Below, one piece after another: positions 1-8,288 of a stretch of 10,575 bases of DNA. This stretch comes from Chitinophagaceae bacterium (GTDB taxonomy: Bacteria; Bacteroidota; Bacteroidia; Chitinophagales; Chitinophagaceae), in assembly GCA_017882205.1 (NCBI GenBank), contig JADGPY010000047.1, positions 1-10,575 of the forward strand, written 5' to 3'. Position 1 is the first letter of the stretch; the number at the start of each line of letters is the position of its first letter. The position numbers and the translations under genes were made by a program. Under the pieces are notes generated by a model, which was not told where the DNA came from, did not search any database, and saw nothing but the letters and a program-made list of their open reading frames with translations.

Positions 1-1040
1 CACTTTCTTACAAAGAGAACAGTCTTCGGATTGAATTTGCATCACTTCAATTCAGTTTCAATGACAAAATAAGATACTATTACAGGATGGATGGAGTAGA
101 TAAGGATTGGTTACTGGCTGATAAGGACCAACTTGCTCTTTACCATCAGCTGAATAGCGGGGAATATGTATTTAATATTAAATGTTATAACCGCGATGGT
201 ATATCCAGTGGAACCACCACTTTGCAGATCCATATTGTTCCTGCAGTATGGAATCGGTGGTGGTTCTATTTGCTCTTATTTATCCTTGCAGGCTGTCTTG
301 TTTTTTATCTTTTAACGTGGAACTATAAACGAAGAAAAGAAAAGGAATTGTTAAGCCGCAACTACGAGAGGAAGATCGCAGAAGTTGAGATGAATACCCT
401 TCGTGCTCAAATGAATCCTCATTTTATATTTAATAGTCTTAATTCTATCAACGATTTCATCTTATCAAATGACCCGGATAATGCTTCCGGCTATCTTACA
501 AAATTTTCAAGATTGATGAGACTAATCCTTGATAATTCAAGATCAGAATGGGTAATCCTGGATAACGAATTGAAGGCACTCCAGCTTTATATCGAACTGG
601 AAGCTGTTCGCTTTGATAATGCCTTTAGTTATAATATTGAAATTAGTGACGAGGTCTCTAAGGAAACGGTCATTATTCCTCCATTAATTATTCAGCCTTA
701 TGTAGAAAATGCCATCTGGCATGGGCTACTTCACAGGAAACAGCCAGGTGGAAAGATCACGATAAGGATTTGGAGAAACGAGAAAGATCTTTTTATCGAA
801 ATCTCTGATAATGGAGTTGGCCGTATAGCGGCAAAAAATCAGAAGAGCAAGCCATCCATCTTGCATAAATCTCATGGGATGAAGATCACTGCAGAAAGAC
901 TTGCGATCGTGAATAGTGTATATAATGTTAATGCACAGGTAGAGGTAACTGACCTAGCCGATGATCAAAACTTACCTACTGGTACAAGAGTATTACTAAC
1001 TTTAAATTATGAAACCAATGGACGCAATAATCATAGATGA
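1..1040 (+). CDS. Sensor histidine kinase, LytS/His_kinase type with Y_Y_Y sensor domain (5' partial)
   Basis: Membrane sensor kinase that would phosphorylate the response regulator encoded next to it. The reading frame is open from position 3, so the gene starts before the window; the ATG at 87 is internal. The fragment of about 345 residues begins in a Y_Y_Y domain (SLRIEFASLQF, YYYRMDGVDKDW, then LNSGEYVFNIKCYNRDG). This periplasmic module usually follows a beta-propeller, which would lie upstream. One membrane helix follows (WWFYLLLFILAGCLVFYLL, nt about 258-314), then a basic, coiled linker. The kinase core has the H-box QMNPHFIFNSLNSI with phospho-accepting His at nt 420-422, the N-box PPLIIQPYVENAIWHG, and glycine boxes ISDNGVGR and SHGMKITAERL. 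This is the His_kinase/HATPase layout of the LytS group, not the hybrid HTCS type common in Bacteroides PULs. The stop overlaps the next gene by 32 bp, implying co-expression. The ligand is unknown. Confidence 0.93.
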   Translation, partial: LSYKENSLRIEFASLQFSFNDKIRYYYRMDGVDKDWLLADKDQLALYHQLNSGEYVFNIKCYNRDGISSGTTTLQIHIVPAVWNRWWFYLLLFILAGCLVFYLLTWNYKRRKEKELLSRNYERKIAEVEMNTLRAQMNPHFIFNSLNSINDFILSNDPDNASGYLTKFSRLMRLILDNSRSEWVILDNELKALQLYIELEAVRFDNAFSYNIEISDEVSKETVIIPPLIIQPYVENAIWHGLLHRKQPGGKITIRIWRNEKDLFIEISDNGVGRIAAKNQKSKPSILHKSHGMKITAERLAIVNSVYNVNAQVEVTDLADDQNLPTGTRVLLTLNYETNGRNNHR

Positions 1041-1755
1041 TGAAAAACATTGCAGGCACGTATTGACTTTATTGTTGAGCCGCCATTGCCCTGAAGTAAA
1101 CGTTGTGGCTGAATGTTCTGATGGAATTACTGCATTACAGGCCATTAGTCAATTGCAACCCCAGTTGCTATTTCTTGATATCGAAATGCCGGGGATGAAT
1201 GGGTTTGAGCTACTTGAAAAATGTAATGATATCGAATTTGCAGTAATATTTACGACTGCATATAATGAGTATGCCATCCAGGCCATCCGCCATAGTGCCC
1301 TGGATTACTTGCTGAAGCCAGTGGATAAAAATGAATTGATCCAGGCTGTATTTAAAGCACAAAAGCAATGCAATAAAGATTCTGGAAATATTGAGAAGCT
1401 CATGGGATTGCTGCGTGAAAGAAAATCGCATGAGCCTGTTGCATTATCAACCATGGGGGGATTGATCATCATAAATACTGACGACCTGTTATATTGCGAG
1501 AGTGATGGGCCTTATACCAACTTTATATTCATTGAACAAAAGCCTATCCTTATATCGAAAACATTAAAAGAAGTGGAAGAAGTTTTGGTGAGCAGGAATT
1601 TTCTGCGTGTGCACAATAGTTTTCTCATCAACATGAAGTATGTTAAGAAATATCTTAATGGGAATGGTGGCGATGTGGTGATGAATAATGGAAAGGTTAT
1701 CCCGGTATCAAGAGGGAAAAAGGCGTTTTTTTTGGAGCACCTGGAAAGGATATAG
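1009..1755 (+). CDS. LytTR-family DNA-binding response regulator
   Basis: Cytoplasmic transcription factor, the expected partner of the preceding kinase. The N-terminal receiver domain (about residues 4-120) shows the acidic pocket D10-D11-E12 (IIIDDE), phospho-acceptor D57 in LLFLDIEMPGMNGF, T81/T82 in the switch segment IFTTAYNEYA, and K102 in YLLKPVD. The C-terminal LytTR domain (about 140-248) has the usual LLYCESDGPYTNF, the stretch LISKTLKEVEEVL, FLRVHNSFLINMKYVKKY and IPVSRGKK. Length (248 aa) is normal. Starts at 1009 and 1018 are both possible: the second gives MDAIIIDDE, closer to the family N-terminus, and neither has a clear ribosome binding site. The 32-bp (or 23-bp) overlap with the kinase suggests translational coupling. 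Its targets cannot be read from the sequence. It converges with the LacI gene, so it may not belong to the PUL. Confidence 0.95.
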   Translation: MKPMDAIIIDDEKHCRHVLTLLLSRHCPEVNVVAECSDGITALQAISQLQPQLLFLDIEMPGMNGFELLEKCNDIEFAVIFTTAYNEYAIQAIRHSALDYLLKPVDKNELIQAVFKAQKQCNKDSGNIEKLMGLLRERKSHEPVALSTMGGLIIINTDDLLYCESDGPYTNFIFIEQKPILISKTLKEVEEVLVSRNFLRVHNSFLINMKYVKKYLNGNGGDVVMNNGKVIPVSRGKKAFFLEHLERI

Positions 1756-1778
1756 GTGTCTCGCTTCGTTCGACAACC

Positions 1779-2843
1779 TCATACTGAAGTTGCATTATTA
1801 ACTTTACCACCCTCCTTCTTCAAAGACGATTCTCTAATAACAAGGTTTGTTTCCAGCACCCTGGTTTCGAATTTAGTAACGGGTCGTTTGCTCTCTATCA
1901 TTTGAATGAGCATTTCTGTAGCTACCTGGCCTATTTCGAAGGCTGGTTGACGGATGGCGGTAAGTGGAGGATCGAAAAGATCACCAACGTTGGTGTTGGT
2001 AAAACCGGTAAAGCCGATTTCTACTTTTTTTGCTTTTATTTTTTTCAGAACCCCAAGGCATACAGTGGTGATCCGATCACCCGCTGCAAAGATTGCATCA
2101 GGTTTTAATTTCCCTGTAAATAAGCTTGTTAAAGCCTTTTCCACTTCTTCCGCGATCATTCCACCATGATTGCAATATTTGACGAGGCCAATATTAAAAG
2201 GAATGTTGTGTTTTTCGAGCGCTTCCTTATATCCCTCCAACCTGTCGCGTGTAATGGAGAGATATGGAGAGCTGGTAATATGGGCGATTTTTTTATATCC
2301 CTCGAATATAAGGTGTTCAGTGGCATGGAAAGCGCCAAGCTTATTATCAGCAGTTACTTTATGTGTTTCAATCTCGTCAGTAATCCTGTCAAAAAAGACA
2401 ATGGGTAATCCTTTTTCGTGCAACTCTTTCAGGTGTGAAAGATCTATTGTCTCACTTGAAAGCGAGATCAATAAACCGTCTATGGATCTTGAGGCAAGGT
2501 GTTGCACATTCACTGCTTCCCGTTCCTGGGATTCATGAGCCTGAGTTATGATAACATGATAACCCCGGTTGTAGGCGATAGATTCGATCCCGTTAATAGC
2601 TTGCGAAAAGAAATTATTTGCGATCTCACTTACCACAACCCCTATGGAATGACTCCTTCTTTCTTTCAGGCTTAATGCGATAGGGTTAGGGCGGTAATTA
2701 ATTTTTTCTGCATATTCAAGCACTAATTTTTTAGTTTCATTGCTGATCTCGTAGCTGCCGCGCAGCGCTCTCGAAACTGTAGAGGTTGATAAATTCAGTG
2801 CCTTTCCTATGTCTTTTATTGTGACAGTTTCAAATCTCATCAT
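1779..2843 (-). CDS. LacI-family transcriptional regulator, probable PUL repressor
   Basis: One-component DNA-binding regulator, 354 aa, typical family length. The N-terminal helix-turn-helix is TIKDIGKALNLSTSTVSRALRG (about residues 8-29), broken here by position only. The hinge follows as NYRPNPIALSL; L59 aligns with the Leu that inserts into the central CG step of LacI operators. The rest (about 65-340) is a periplasmic-binding-protein-like sugar sensor, with SIGVVVSEIANNFFSQAINGIE, GYHVIITQAHES, IVFFDRI and the late LTAIRQPAFEIGQVATEML. Two adjacent ATGs (2843 and 2840) could start it; the difference is one residue. It is transcribed away from the susC gene, the usual place for a local PUL regulator. 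The inferred role is repression relieved by a pectin breakdown product, although activation is also known in this family in Bacteroidota. The effector is unknown. Its own leader has an operator-like site, so autoregulation is possible. Confidence 0.95.
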   Translation of the reverse strand: MMRFETVTIKDIGKALNLSTSTVSRALRGSYEISNETKKLVLEYAEKINYRPNPIALSLKERRSHSIGVVVSEIANNFFSQAINGIESIAYNRGYHVIITQAHESQEREAVNVQHLASRSIDGLLISLSSETIDLSHLKELHEKGLPIVFFDRITDEIETHKVTADNKLGAFHATEHLIFEGYKKIAHITSSPYLSITRDRLEGYKEALEKHNIPFNIGLVKYCNHGGMIAEEVEKALTSLFTGKLKPDAIFAAGDRITTVCLGVLKKIKAKKVEIGFTGFTNTNVGDLFDPPLTAIRQPAFEIGQVATEMLIQMIESKRPVTKFETRVLETNLVIRESSLKKEGGKVNNATSV

Positions 2844-2850
2844 TCCAGAA

Positions 2851-2875
2851 TTTAGGAATCGTTGGAACTCCTAAA
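2851..2875. promoter_or_regulatory. Inverted repeat with operator-like core in the LacI gene leader
   Basis: A perfect 7-bp inverted repeat, TTTAGGA (2851-2857) and TCCTAAA (2869-2875), separated by 11 bp, sits 8 bp upstream of the LacI-type start codon. Inside it is GGAATCGTTGGA (2855-2866), which matches the proposed operator GCAAWCGWTTGC at 9 of 12 positions. The site could serve autoregulation by the LacI protein, or form a weak hairpin in the mRNA leader. This is inference from sequence symmetry alone. Confidence 0.35.
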
Positions 2876-2926
2876 GTAGGTAATTTTTTTGGCTATTTGG
2901 CTGATATACATCTTACTAATGCAAAT

Positions 2927-2952
2927 TGCAAACGATATCGGGAACGATTGCA
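2927..2952. promoter_or_regulatory. Candidate double LacI-type operator upstream of susC
   Basis: A 26-bp imperfect palindrome begins TGCAAACG and ends CGATTGCA; 18 of 26 positions are self-complementary. It can be read as two adjacent 12-bp CG-centred sites: GCAAACGATATC (2928-2939) and GGGAACGATTGC (2940-2951). Each has one perfect half of GCAAWCGWTTGC and 4 of 6 matches in the other half. Their centres are 12 bp apart, near one helical turn, so two dimers could bind on about the same face. LacI-family dimers recognise CG-centred palindromes, and the regulator gene begins about 85 bp away. The regulator-operator pairing is inferred. Confidence 0.55.
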
Positions 2953-3149
2953 TAAATAAACGTTAATAGGATTATAGTTAATCGGAAGAATGTATGTAGA
3001 ATTGTTGTGCAATCGCTGCTTAACTATGTTATCTAAGACAATACAATTTCTTGTATGTGTGAAAATTATTTTTCAACCTTCTTATTTGGCCCCCATATTA
3101 CCTGATAGTAGTAAGCAGCTTTACTTTGCATTTCTATCTCTTTTAACTG

Positions 3150-3161
3150 TAAAACGATTGC
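3150..3161. promoter_or_regulatory. Candidate LacI-type operator proximal to susC
   Basis: TAAAACGATTGC repeats the exact 9-mer AACGATTGC found in the distal operator (2943-2951) and matches the proposed consensus GCAAWCGWTTGC at 10 of 12 positions. It lies 31 bp before the susC start codon, so it probably sits near or downstream of the transcription start, a normal place for a repressor roadblock. Together with the site about 210 bp upstream it could support DNA looping. Confidence 0.45.
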
Positions 3162-3192
3162 TATTTAAGCATACATTCCTAACTCGATTTTT

Positions 3193-6100
3193 ATGAAGCT
3201 AAAAATTTGTTTCTTTTTAATGCTGATAGTAAGCGCTACTACTGCTATCAGCCAGAACCGCCAGGTTACCGGGCATGTAACCATGGATACATCCGGGGAA
3301 AATCTTGCCGGGGTTTCTGTTTCTGTTAAGGGTACTAAAACTGGGGTAAGTACAGATAATCAGGGCAGGTTCACCATTACCATAACTCAGAAAAATAATG
3401 TGGTATTGGTTTTTACTTCTGTAGGCTACAAAACACAACAAATTACTGTTGGTAATCAAACTTCTTTAGAAGTGACTATGTCCGAAGAAGCTTCTACTCT
3501 AAGTGATGTTGTGGTTATTGGCTACCAGACTGTTCGAAGGAAAGACCTCCTCGCATCTGTATCATCTGTTGGTGCGAAAGATTTGAAAGATATTCCTATT
3601 AATTCAGCTGCAGAAGCTTTGAATGGAAGATTAGCTGGGGTTACAGCTACCACATCTGAAGGTTCGCCAGATGCTACCATAAGAATAAGGGTTAGGGGAG
3701 GAATGTCTATTCAGGGAGATAATTCACCTTTATTTATAATTGATGGAGTGCAGGTAGAAAATGGACTTTCAGCTATTTCGCCTCAGGATATTCAATCAAT
3801 TGATGTATTGAAGGATGCTGCAGCTACTGCCATTTATGGGGCCAGAGGGGCTAATGGAGTTATCATAATCACCACCAAAAGTGGTAAACCTGGAAGGCTG
3901 GTAGTAAGTTATAATGGATATGTTGGGGTTAAAAATCTTCCCAAAACTTTAGATGTTTTAAGTCCTTATGATTTTGTGATATATCAATCGGAAAGATCGA
4001 GGGGTAATAGTACTGATAGCACATCATTTTTGAAGAACTATGGAACTACCTGGGATACCCTGGCTAATTATAAGAATGCGAGTGCAGTAAACTGGCAGCA
4101 GGAAGTATTTGGGCAAACTGGCTTTACCCAAACGCATAATGTTTCTGCATCAGGTGGTTCCAGGAAACTCACTTATAATTTTGGCTATACTTTTAATAGC
4201 GACAAAGCCATTGTAATTAACTCAAAATATACAAGGCATCTACTAAATTTCAAAACTGACTATAAAATAACGGAGAAGTTGAAGGCAGGTATCACATCCC
4301 GGTTTACTCACCAGGACGTATATGGTGCTGGAGTTTCATCAGACCAGGGAACTGCCTATAACAGGCTCCGCAATGCAGTAAAATACAGGCCTTATTTATC
4401 GGGTACTCAAACTGTTGATTCAACCCTGCTTTCTGATCCAAATGCCGGAAACGGATTGATACTGGTTAATCCAATATTGCTCGCAAATTCAGAATACCGT
4501 AAGAAGTCAACGGAGGTATTCAATATTACGGCAAATGCCAGTTATTCTATAACAAAGAACCTGAGCTTCAAATCTACATTTGGCTATGATCAGACTGATA
4601 TAATAGACCGTCTATACAGTGATTCATTAACTCCTTTAGCAATAATCCAGGGAGCCCAAAAACCGATTGCAGAATTAGATACGTCACATAAAACAACCAT
4701 TACCAATTCAAATGTATTCACCTATTCTCTAAAAGGGTTTAAACATAAACACGATTTCGACTTTCTAGTTGGTGAAGAAACATATGATCTTAGAACAGAA
4801 ACCCGCTCTAGTGTATTTAAAAGTTTCCCCACCTTCACTTCTCATGATGTTGCATTTGCTCAAACAAATTTGGGTGTACCTTTTACCGGTTATCCCAGGT
4901 TAAATAAAACGAGGTATACCAGCCTCTCATTTTTCAGCAGGTTAAATTATGCTTACATGGATAAATACCTGTTTTCTGTAAATGTTCGTGCCGATGGGGC
5001 CTCTAAGTTTGCTCCTGGAAAACAATGGGGTTATTTTCCTGCGGCCTCATTTGCATGGAGAGTGAAGCAGGAAAACTTTATGGAGAATGTAAAAGCCATC
5101 AATGATCTTAAATTCAGGGTTGGCTTTGGTACCGTGGGAAATAACAGGATTGATGATTATTTATACCTGACAACATTTTCAAACAATGGCAGCTATTATT
5201 ACGGGCTGAATAACCAGGCTGTGATAGCTTATTATCCTGTATCTATACCAAACCGGGATTTGCAATGGGAATCTACAATTAATCGAAACTATGGTATGGA
5301 TCTCTCTTTATTAAATAACCGGATTTCAATTAGTGCGGATTATTATAACAATAGTTCAAACCATCTATTGTTAAATGTACCAATTGATCCAACCTATGGC
5401 AGGGCATTTCAAATTCAGAATGTGGGTGAAACATCTAATAAAGGATTTGAGTTTCAGTTAAATGCCATCATTCTAAAGAAAAAGAATAATCTAACATGGA
5501 ACGCTAATTTCAACATCTCAACAAATACAAATAAAATTGTAGCATTGGGCCCTAATCAAAAATACTTTTATCCAGCCGCAAGCTGGGGAGTTTCAGGTCA
5601 GCCAACTGACTATATAGAAAGGATAGGTGACCCCGTTGGTTCAATGTGGGGCCTTGTGACAGATGGATTTTATAAGGTAACTGATTTTGATTATAATGCA
5701 GGTACCGGGGCATATACATTGAAAGCCGGGGTTGTTGATGATAATAATATTATTGGGACAGTTCAACCTGGTTCAATCAAATTCAGAGACCTGAATGGTG
5801 ATGGTAAAGTAACGCTTGATAGCGACAGAACTATCATTGGTAACCCTACAGCTAAATTCACGGGTGGTTTGAACCAGCAATTCACCTACAAGCAATGGGA
5901 TCTGAGTATTTTTGTGAATTTCTCTTCTGGCAATGATATTTATAATGCCAATAAAATAGAATTTACCAATGCCTACACCAATAACGCAAATATGCTTGCA
6001 ATTATGGCAGGCAGATGGAAAGTGGTTACAGCAACCGGGCAAACTGCACAATATGTAAGCGGAACCACAGCATATGGGATTCCTCCTGATCAACTTGCAG

Positions 6101-6420
6101 CCTTGAACGCCAATGCAACTATATGGCAGCCGTTGAAGGGAACGGGTGCTTTTTATCCAAGCTCATGGGCAATAGAAGACGGCTCATTCCTCCGGATAAA
6201 TAATATTACTTTAGGATATTCACTGCCGGGCAAAAAGATTGTCAAAGTCTTTAGTAAACTTCGTTTCTATGTAACAGCTAATAACCTTGCTGTTCTTACC
6301 AAATATTCTGGGTATGATCCTGAAGTTAGTGTACGTCAGAGTCCCTTAACGCCAGGTCTTGATTACTCTGCATACCCTAAAAGTCGTAGCTATATTTTTG
6401 GTGTAAATGCATCATTCTAA
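3193..6420 (+). CDS. SusC/RagA-family TonB-linked outer membrane transporter
   Basis: Outer-membrane beta-barrel that imports oligosaccharides, here probably oligogalacturonides, using TonB-ExbBD energy. A signal peptide (about residues 1-20, ending ATTAISQ) is followed by a carboxypeptidase-regulatory-like domain (about 23-105, VTGHVTMDTSGENLAGVSV through LVFTSVGYKTQQI). Next come a TonB-box-like segment, DVVVIGYQTVRRKDL, and the plug (about 120-230), with ALNGRLAGV, RIRVRGGMSI, PLFIIDGVQV, IDVLKDAAATAIYGARGANG and VIIITTKSG. The barrel fills the rest, including the family's late DLNGDGKVTLDSDRTIIGNP segment (about residues 864-883) and a C-terminal aromatic strand ending FGVNASF. Length 1075 aa is normal. 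The start at 3193 is the only one giving a signal peptide. The SusD partner follows after 18 bp, so the pair is co-transcribed. No N-terminal signalling (STN) domain is seen, so it probably does not act through an anti-sigma factor. Confidence 0.97.
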   Translation: MKLKICFFLMLIVSATTAISQNRQVTGHVTMDTSGENLAGVSVSVKGTKTGVSTDNQGRFTITITQKNNVVLVFTSVGYKTQQITVGNQTSLEVTMSEEASTLSDVVVIGYQTVRRKDLLASVSSVGAKDLKDIPINSAAEALNGRLAGVTATTSEGSPDATIRIRVRGGMSIQGDNSPLFIIDGVQVENGLSAISPQDIQSIDVLKDAAATAIYGARGANGVIIITTKSGKPGRLVVSYNGYVGVKNLPKTLDVLSPYDFVIYQSERSRGNSTDSTSFLKNYGTTWDTLANYKNASAVNWQQEVFGQTGFTQTHNVSASGGSRKLTYNFGYTFNSDKAIVINSKYTRHLLNFKTDYKITEKLKAGITSRFTHQDVYGAGVSSDQGTAYNRLRNAVKYRPYLSGTQTVDSTLLSDPNAGNGLILVNPILLANSEYRKKSTEVFNITANASYSITKNLSFKSTFGYDQTDIIDRLYSDSLTPLAIIQGAQKPIAELDTSHKTTITNSNVFTYSLKGFKHKHDFDFLVGEETYDLRTETRSSVFKSFPTFTSHDVAFAQTNLGVPFTGYPRLNKTRYTSLSFFSRLNYAYMDKYLFSVNVRADGASKFAPGKQWGYFPAASFAWRVKQENFMENVKAINDLKFRVGFGTVGNNRIDDYLYLTTFSNNGSYYYGLNNQAVIAYYPVSIPNRDLQWESTINRNYGMDLSLLNNRISISADYYNNSSNHLLLNVPIDPTYGRAFQIQNVGETSNKGFEFQLNAIILKKKNNLTWNANFNISTNTNKIVALGPNQKYFYPAASWGVSGQPTDYIERIGDPVGSMWGLVTDGFYKVTDFDYNAGTGAYTLKAGVVDDNNIIGTVQPGSIKFRDLNGDGKVTLDSDRTIIGNPTAKFTGGLNQQFTYKQWDLSIFVNFSSGNDIYNANKIEFTNAYTNNANMLAIMAGRWKVVTATGQTAQYVSGTTAYGIPPDQLAALNANATIWQPLKGTGAFYPSSWAIEDGSFLRINNITLGYSLPGKKIVKVFSKLRFYVTANNLAVLTKYSGYDPEVSVRQSPLTPGLDYSAYPKSRSYIFGVNASF

Positions 6421-6438
6421 TAATACAAATACAACTAT

Positions 6439-8262
6439 ATGAATACGAATAAATATTTCAATAAATTGGCGATAATAGCATCAGTAGTATTGCTGTTTGT
6501 AGCGGTGGGATGTAAAAAATTCCTTAATCAACAACCGATTACTGATGTGGGGCCTGAATTTGTTTTTAATGATGTTGCCAGTACTTACCAGGCAATAGCC
6601 GGGGTTTACAGCAGGCTGGTAGGTGACCAGGGATTTGGCATTCGCCTGAGCTTGTATTATCCTGTAGATAATGATGAAATGCAGGGGCCTACTGGTGCTA
6701 CGGATAATGATCGCAGAGATATCGCAAGATATTCTGCAAGTCCCAGCAATGCTCAACTCTCTTCACCATTTAATCAATTGTTCCAGGGAATTGAATTCGC
6801 GAATATTTGCATTGATAATATTCCAAAGATGGCTATGTACTCAGGTGGAACTGATCAGCAAAAAAAGCAACTGCAAAGAATGTATGGTGAAGCATTAACC
6901 TTACGTGCCCAGTTTTATTTAGAAGCAATCATAAATTGGGGCGATCTACCCTCACATTTTCAACCAGCTTATCTTCAGGCACAGATATATCCTTTTCCTT
7001 CACGCACAGACAGGGATACACTGTACACCCATATATTGGCGGATCTAAAAACCGCGGAAGACCTGGTTCCATGGCGTAATGATGTTACTTCGATTGGAGA
7101 TATAGTAGATGAAAGGCTTACTAAAGGAACTGTTAAGGGTCTCAGGGCAAAGGTCGCTTTATTTGCTGGTGGTTATTCTCTACGACAGGATGGAACAATG
7201 AAAAGAAAATCTGATTATCTAACTTATTATCAAATAGCCAGGGATGAAACCAATGATGTTATTACTTCGGGGCAACATGCTTTAAATCCAAGTTTCAGGG
7301 CACTCTGGAAGGATCAGGTATGTGGTCATGCAGTAACGGATCCTCAGGGAGAATTAATGTTCCAGGCAAGTGCGATAGGGTTATCAGGAGCTGAGGATAC
7401 TAAACTGGGTTATTATAACGGACCAACAGTAAATGGATTAGGAAATAAAAGTATAAACGTGCTCCCAACCTATTTTTATCTTTTTGATACATTGGATCTT
7501 AGAAAAGATGTAACCTGTGTGCCCTATACAGTTAATGCAGACGGAGTAACAAAAACAGGTGTAGCGATAACGGCAATAAATGATGGCAAATATCGAAGAG
7601 ATTGGATTACTAATCCAGTCATTTTACCAACAAATGCAGTTCAGTATATGGGTTTAAAGTGGCAGATCCTTCGATATTCAGATGTACTCCTGATGTTTGC
7701 AGAAGCAGAGAACGAAATTAATGGGCCAACAATTGCGGCCTATACTGCAATTAACACTGTACGTCGCAGAGGATTTGGGAAAGCCTTATCAACTGCTGAC
7801 GCAACGGTTGATCTTGCAGGATTAAGCAAAGCAACATTCTTTACAGCCATTGTAAAAGAAAGATCATTAGAATTAGGTGGAGAAGGAATTAGGAAGTACG
7901 ATCTGATCAGGTGGAATTTGCTGGCAGCTACTCTAGCCCAGACAAAGCAGACTTTGACAGATATGTCTAACCAGGTAGGCATTTATGCAAACCTTCCCAA
8001 ATCCATGTATTACAAAAATAGCTCTACGGCTGATGATAAAACTTTATGGTCTAATTCCTTTTATCTTCCGGCTCCAACGTCAACTCCAGCTAATACCACA
8101 AAGGTAACCTGGTTTGGAGTGGCTGGTACTGCAAATGCTATTTACGCAACTGCACTGTCAAGATTTGCAACCGGATTTGTAACTGGTAAATCGGAGTTAA
8201 TGCCCATACCACAGCCGGCAAGAGATGCCAATTTTAATTTAACTCAGAATCCCGGGTACTGA
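6439..8262 (+). CDS. SusD/RagB-family surface glycan-binding lipoprotein
   Basis: Outer-membrane lipoprotein that caps the SusC barrel and captures oligosaccharides at the cell surface. The N-terminus is a lipoprotein signal with lipobox FVAVGC and lipidated Cys25, followed by KKFLNQQPITDVGPEFVF. The N-terminal SusD-like helical part (to about residue 270) includes IYGVYSRL-like AIAGVYSRL, MYGEALTLRAQFYLEAIINWGDLP and the helices after it. The C-terminal RagB/SusD part has ILRYSDVLLMFAEAENEING (about 411-430) and VKERSLELGGEGIRKYDLIRW (about 472-492), broken here by position only. It ends in the characteristic ELMPIPQPARDANFNLTQNPGY pattern. At 607 aa it is in the upper normal range. It sits 18 bp after the SusC gene and is followed by a strong hairpin, so the SusC/SusD pair probably forms one transcription unit. 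Ligand preference for pectin fragments is inferred from the neighbouring lyase. Confidence 0.97.
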   Translation: MNTNKYFNKLAIIASVVLLFVAVGCKKFLNQQPITDVGPEFVFNDVASTYQAIAGVYSRLVGDQGFGIRLSLYYPVDNDEMQGPTGATDNDRRDIARYSASPSNAQLSSPFNQLFQGIEFANICIDNIPKMAMYSGGTDQQKKQLQRMYGEALTLRAQFYLEAIINWGDLPSHFQPAYLQAQIYPFPSRTDRDTLYTHILADLKTAEDLVPWRNDVTSIGDIVDERLTKGTVKGLRAKVALFAGGYSLRQDGTMKRKSDYLTYYQIARDETNDVITSGQHALNPSFRALWKDQVCGHAVTDPQGELMFQASAIGLSGAEDTKLGYYNGPTVNGLGNKSINVLPTYFYLFDTLDLRKDVTCVPYTVNADGVTKTGVAITAINDGKYRRDWITNPVILPTNAVQYMGLKWQILRYSDVLLMFAEAENEINGPTIAAYTAINTVRRRGFGKALSTADATVDLAGLSKATFFTAIVKERSLELGGEGIRKYDLIRWNLLAATLAQTKQTLTDMSNQVGIYANLPKSMYYKNSSTADDKTLWSNSFYLPAPTSTPANTTKVTWFGVAGTANAIYATALSRFATGFVTGKSELMPIPQPARDANFNLTQNPGY

Positions 8263-8288
8263 TAATTTTTTTAATTTTCTTTAGAACA

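Larger units (their letters stand above)
2844..3192. promoter_or_regulatory. Divergent control region between lacI-type gene and susC
   Basis: This 349-bp AT-rich spacer must hold the promoters of both divergent genes. It contains several 12-bp CG-centred LacI-type operator candidates, listed separately: 2855-2866, 2928-2939, 2940-2951, 3150-3161, and a weaker one at 3009-3020. No clean Bacteroidota promoter (TTTG, about 19-20 bp, TAnnTTTG) stands out. The closest match toward susC is TTACTTTG at 3121-3128 (one mismatch), with no well-placed -33 TTTG. If it is used, the operator at 3150-3161 would lie in the transcribed leader, downstream of the start point, where a bound repressor could block elongation or initiation. 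No convincing small gene, RNA or riboswitch was seen. Confidence 0.75.

Noticed and set aside
157..317. Possibility that the kinase starts at the ATG at 87
   Set aside because: The frame upstream of it is open to the window edge and encodes the beginning of the Y_Y_Y domain, so that ATG is internal.
1756..1778. Possible bidirectional terminator between the convergent response regulator and LacI-type genes
   Set aside because: Only 23 bp long, with a 3-bp pairing (TCG/CGA) and no T-tract; too weak to call.
2170..2538. 122-codon open frame on the + strand
   Set aside because: It lies wholly antisense to the clear LacI-family gene and encodes nothing recognisable.
2990..3196. 68-codon open frame on the + strand whose TGA overlaps the susC ATG (ATGA)
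   Set aside because: The overlap looks like translational coupling, but the predicted peptide has no recognisable domain or signal, the frame crosses operator candidates, and such a length is easily reached by chance in AT-rich DNA.
4664..4670. CGATTGC half-site inside the SusC gene
   Set aside because: The full 12-mer around it (4659-4670) matches the proposed operator less well on its other half and lies deep within coding sequence; treated as background.
5773..6093. 106-codon open frame on the - strand
   Set aside because: It is an antisense shadow inside the conserved C-terminal part of the SusC gene.
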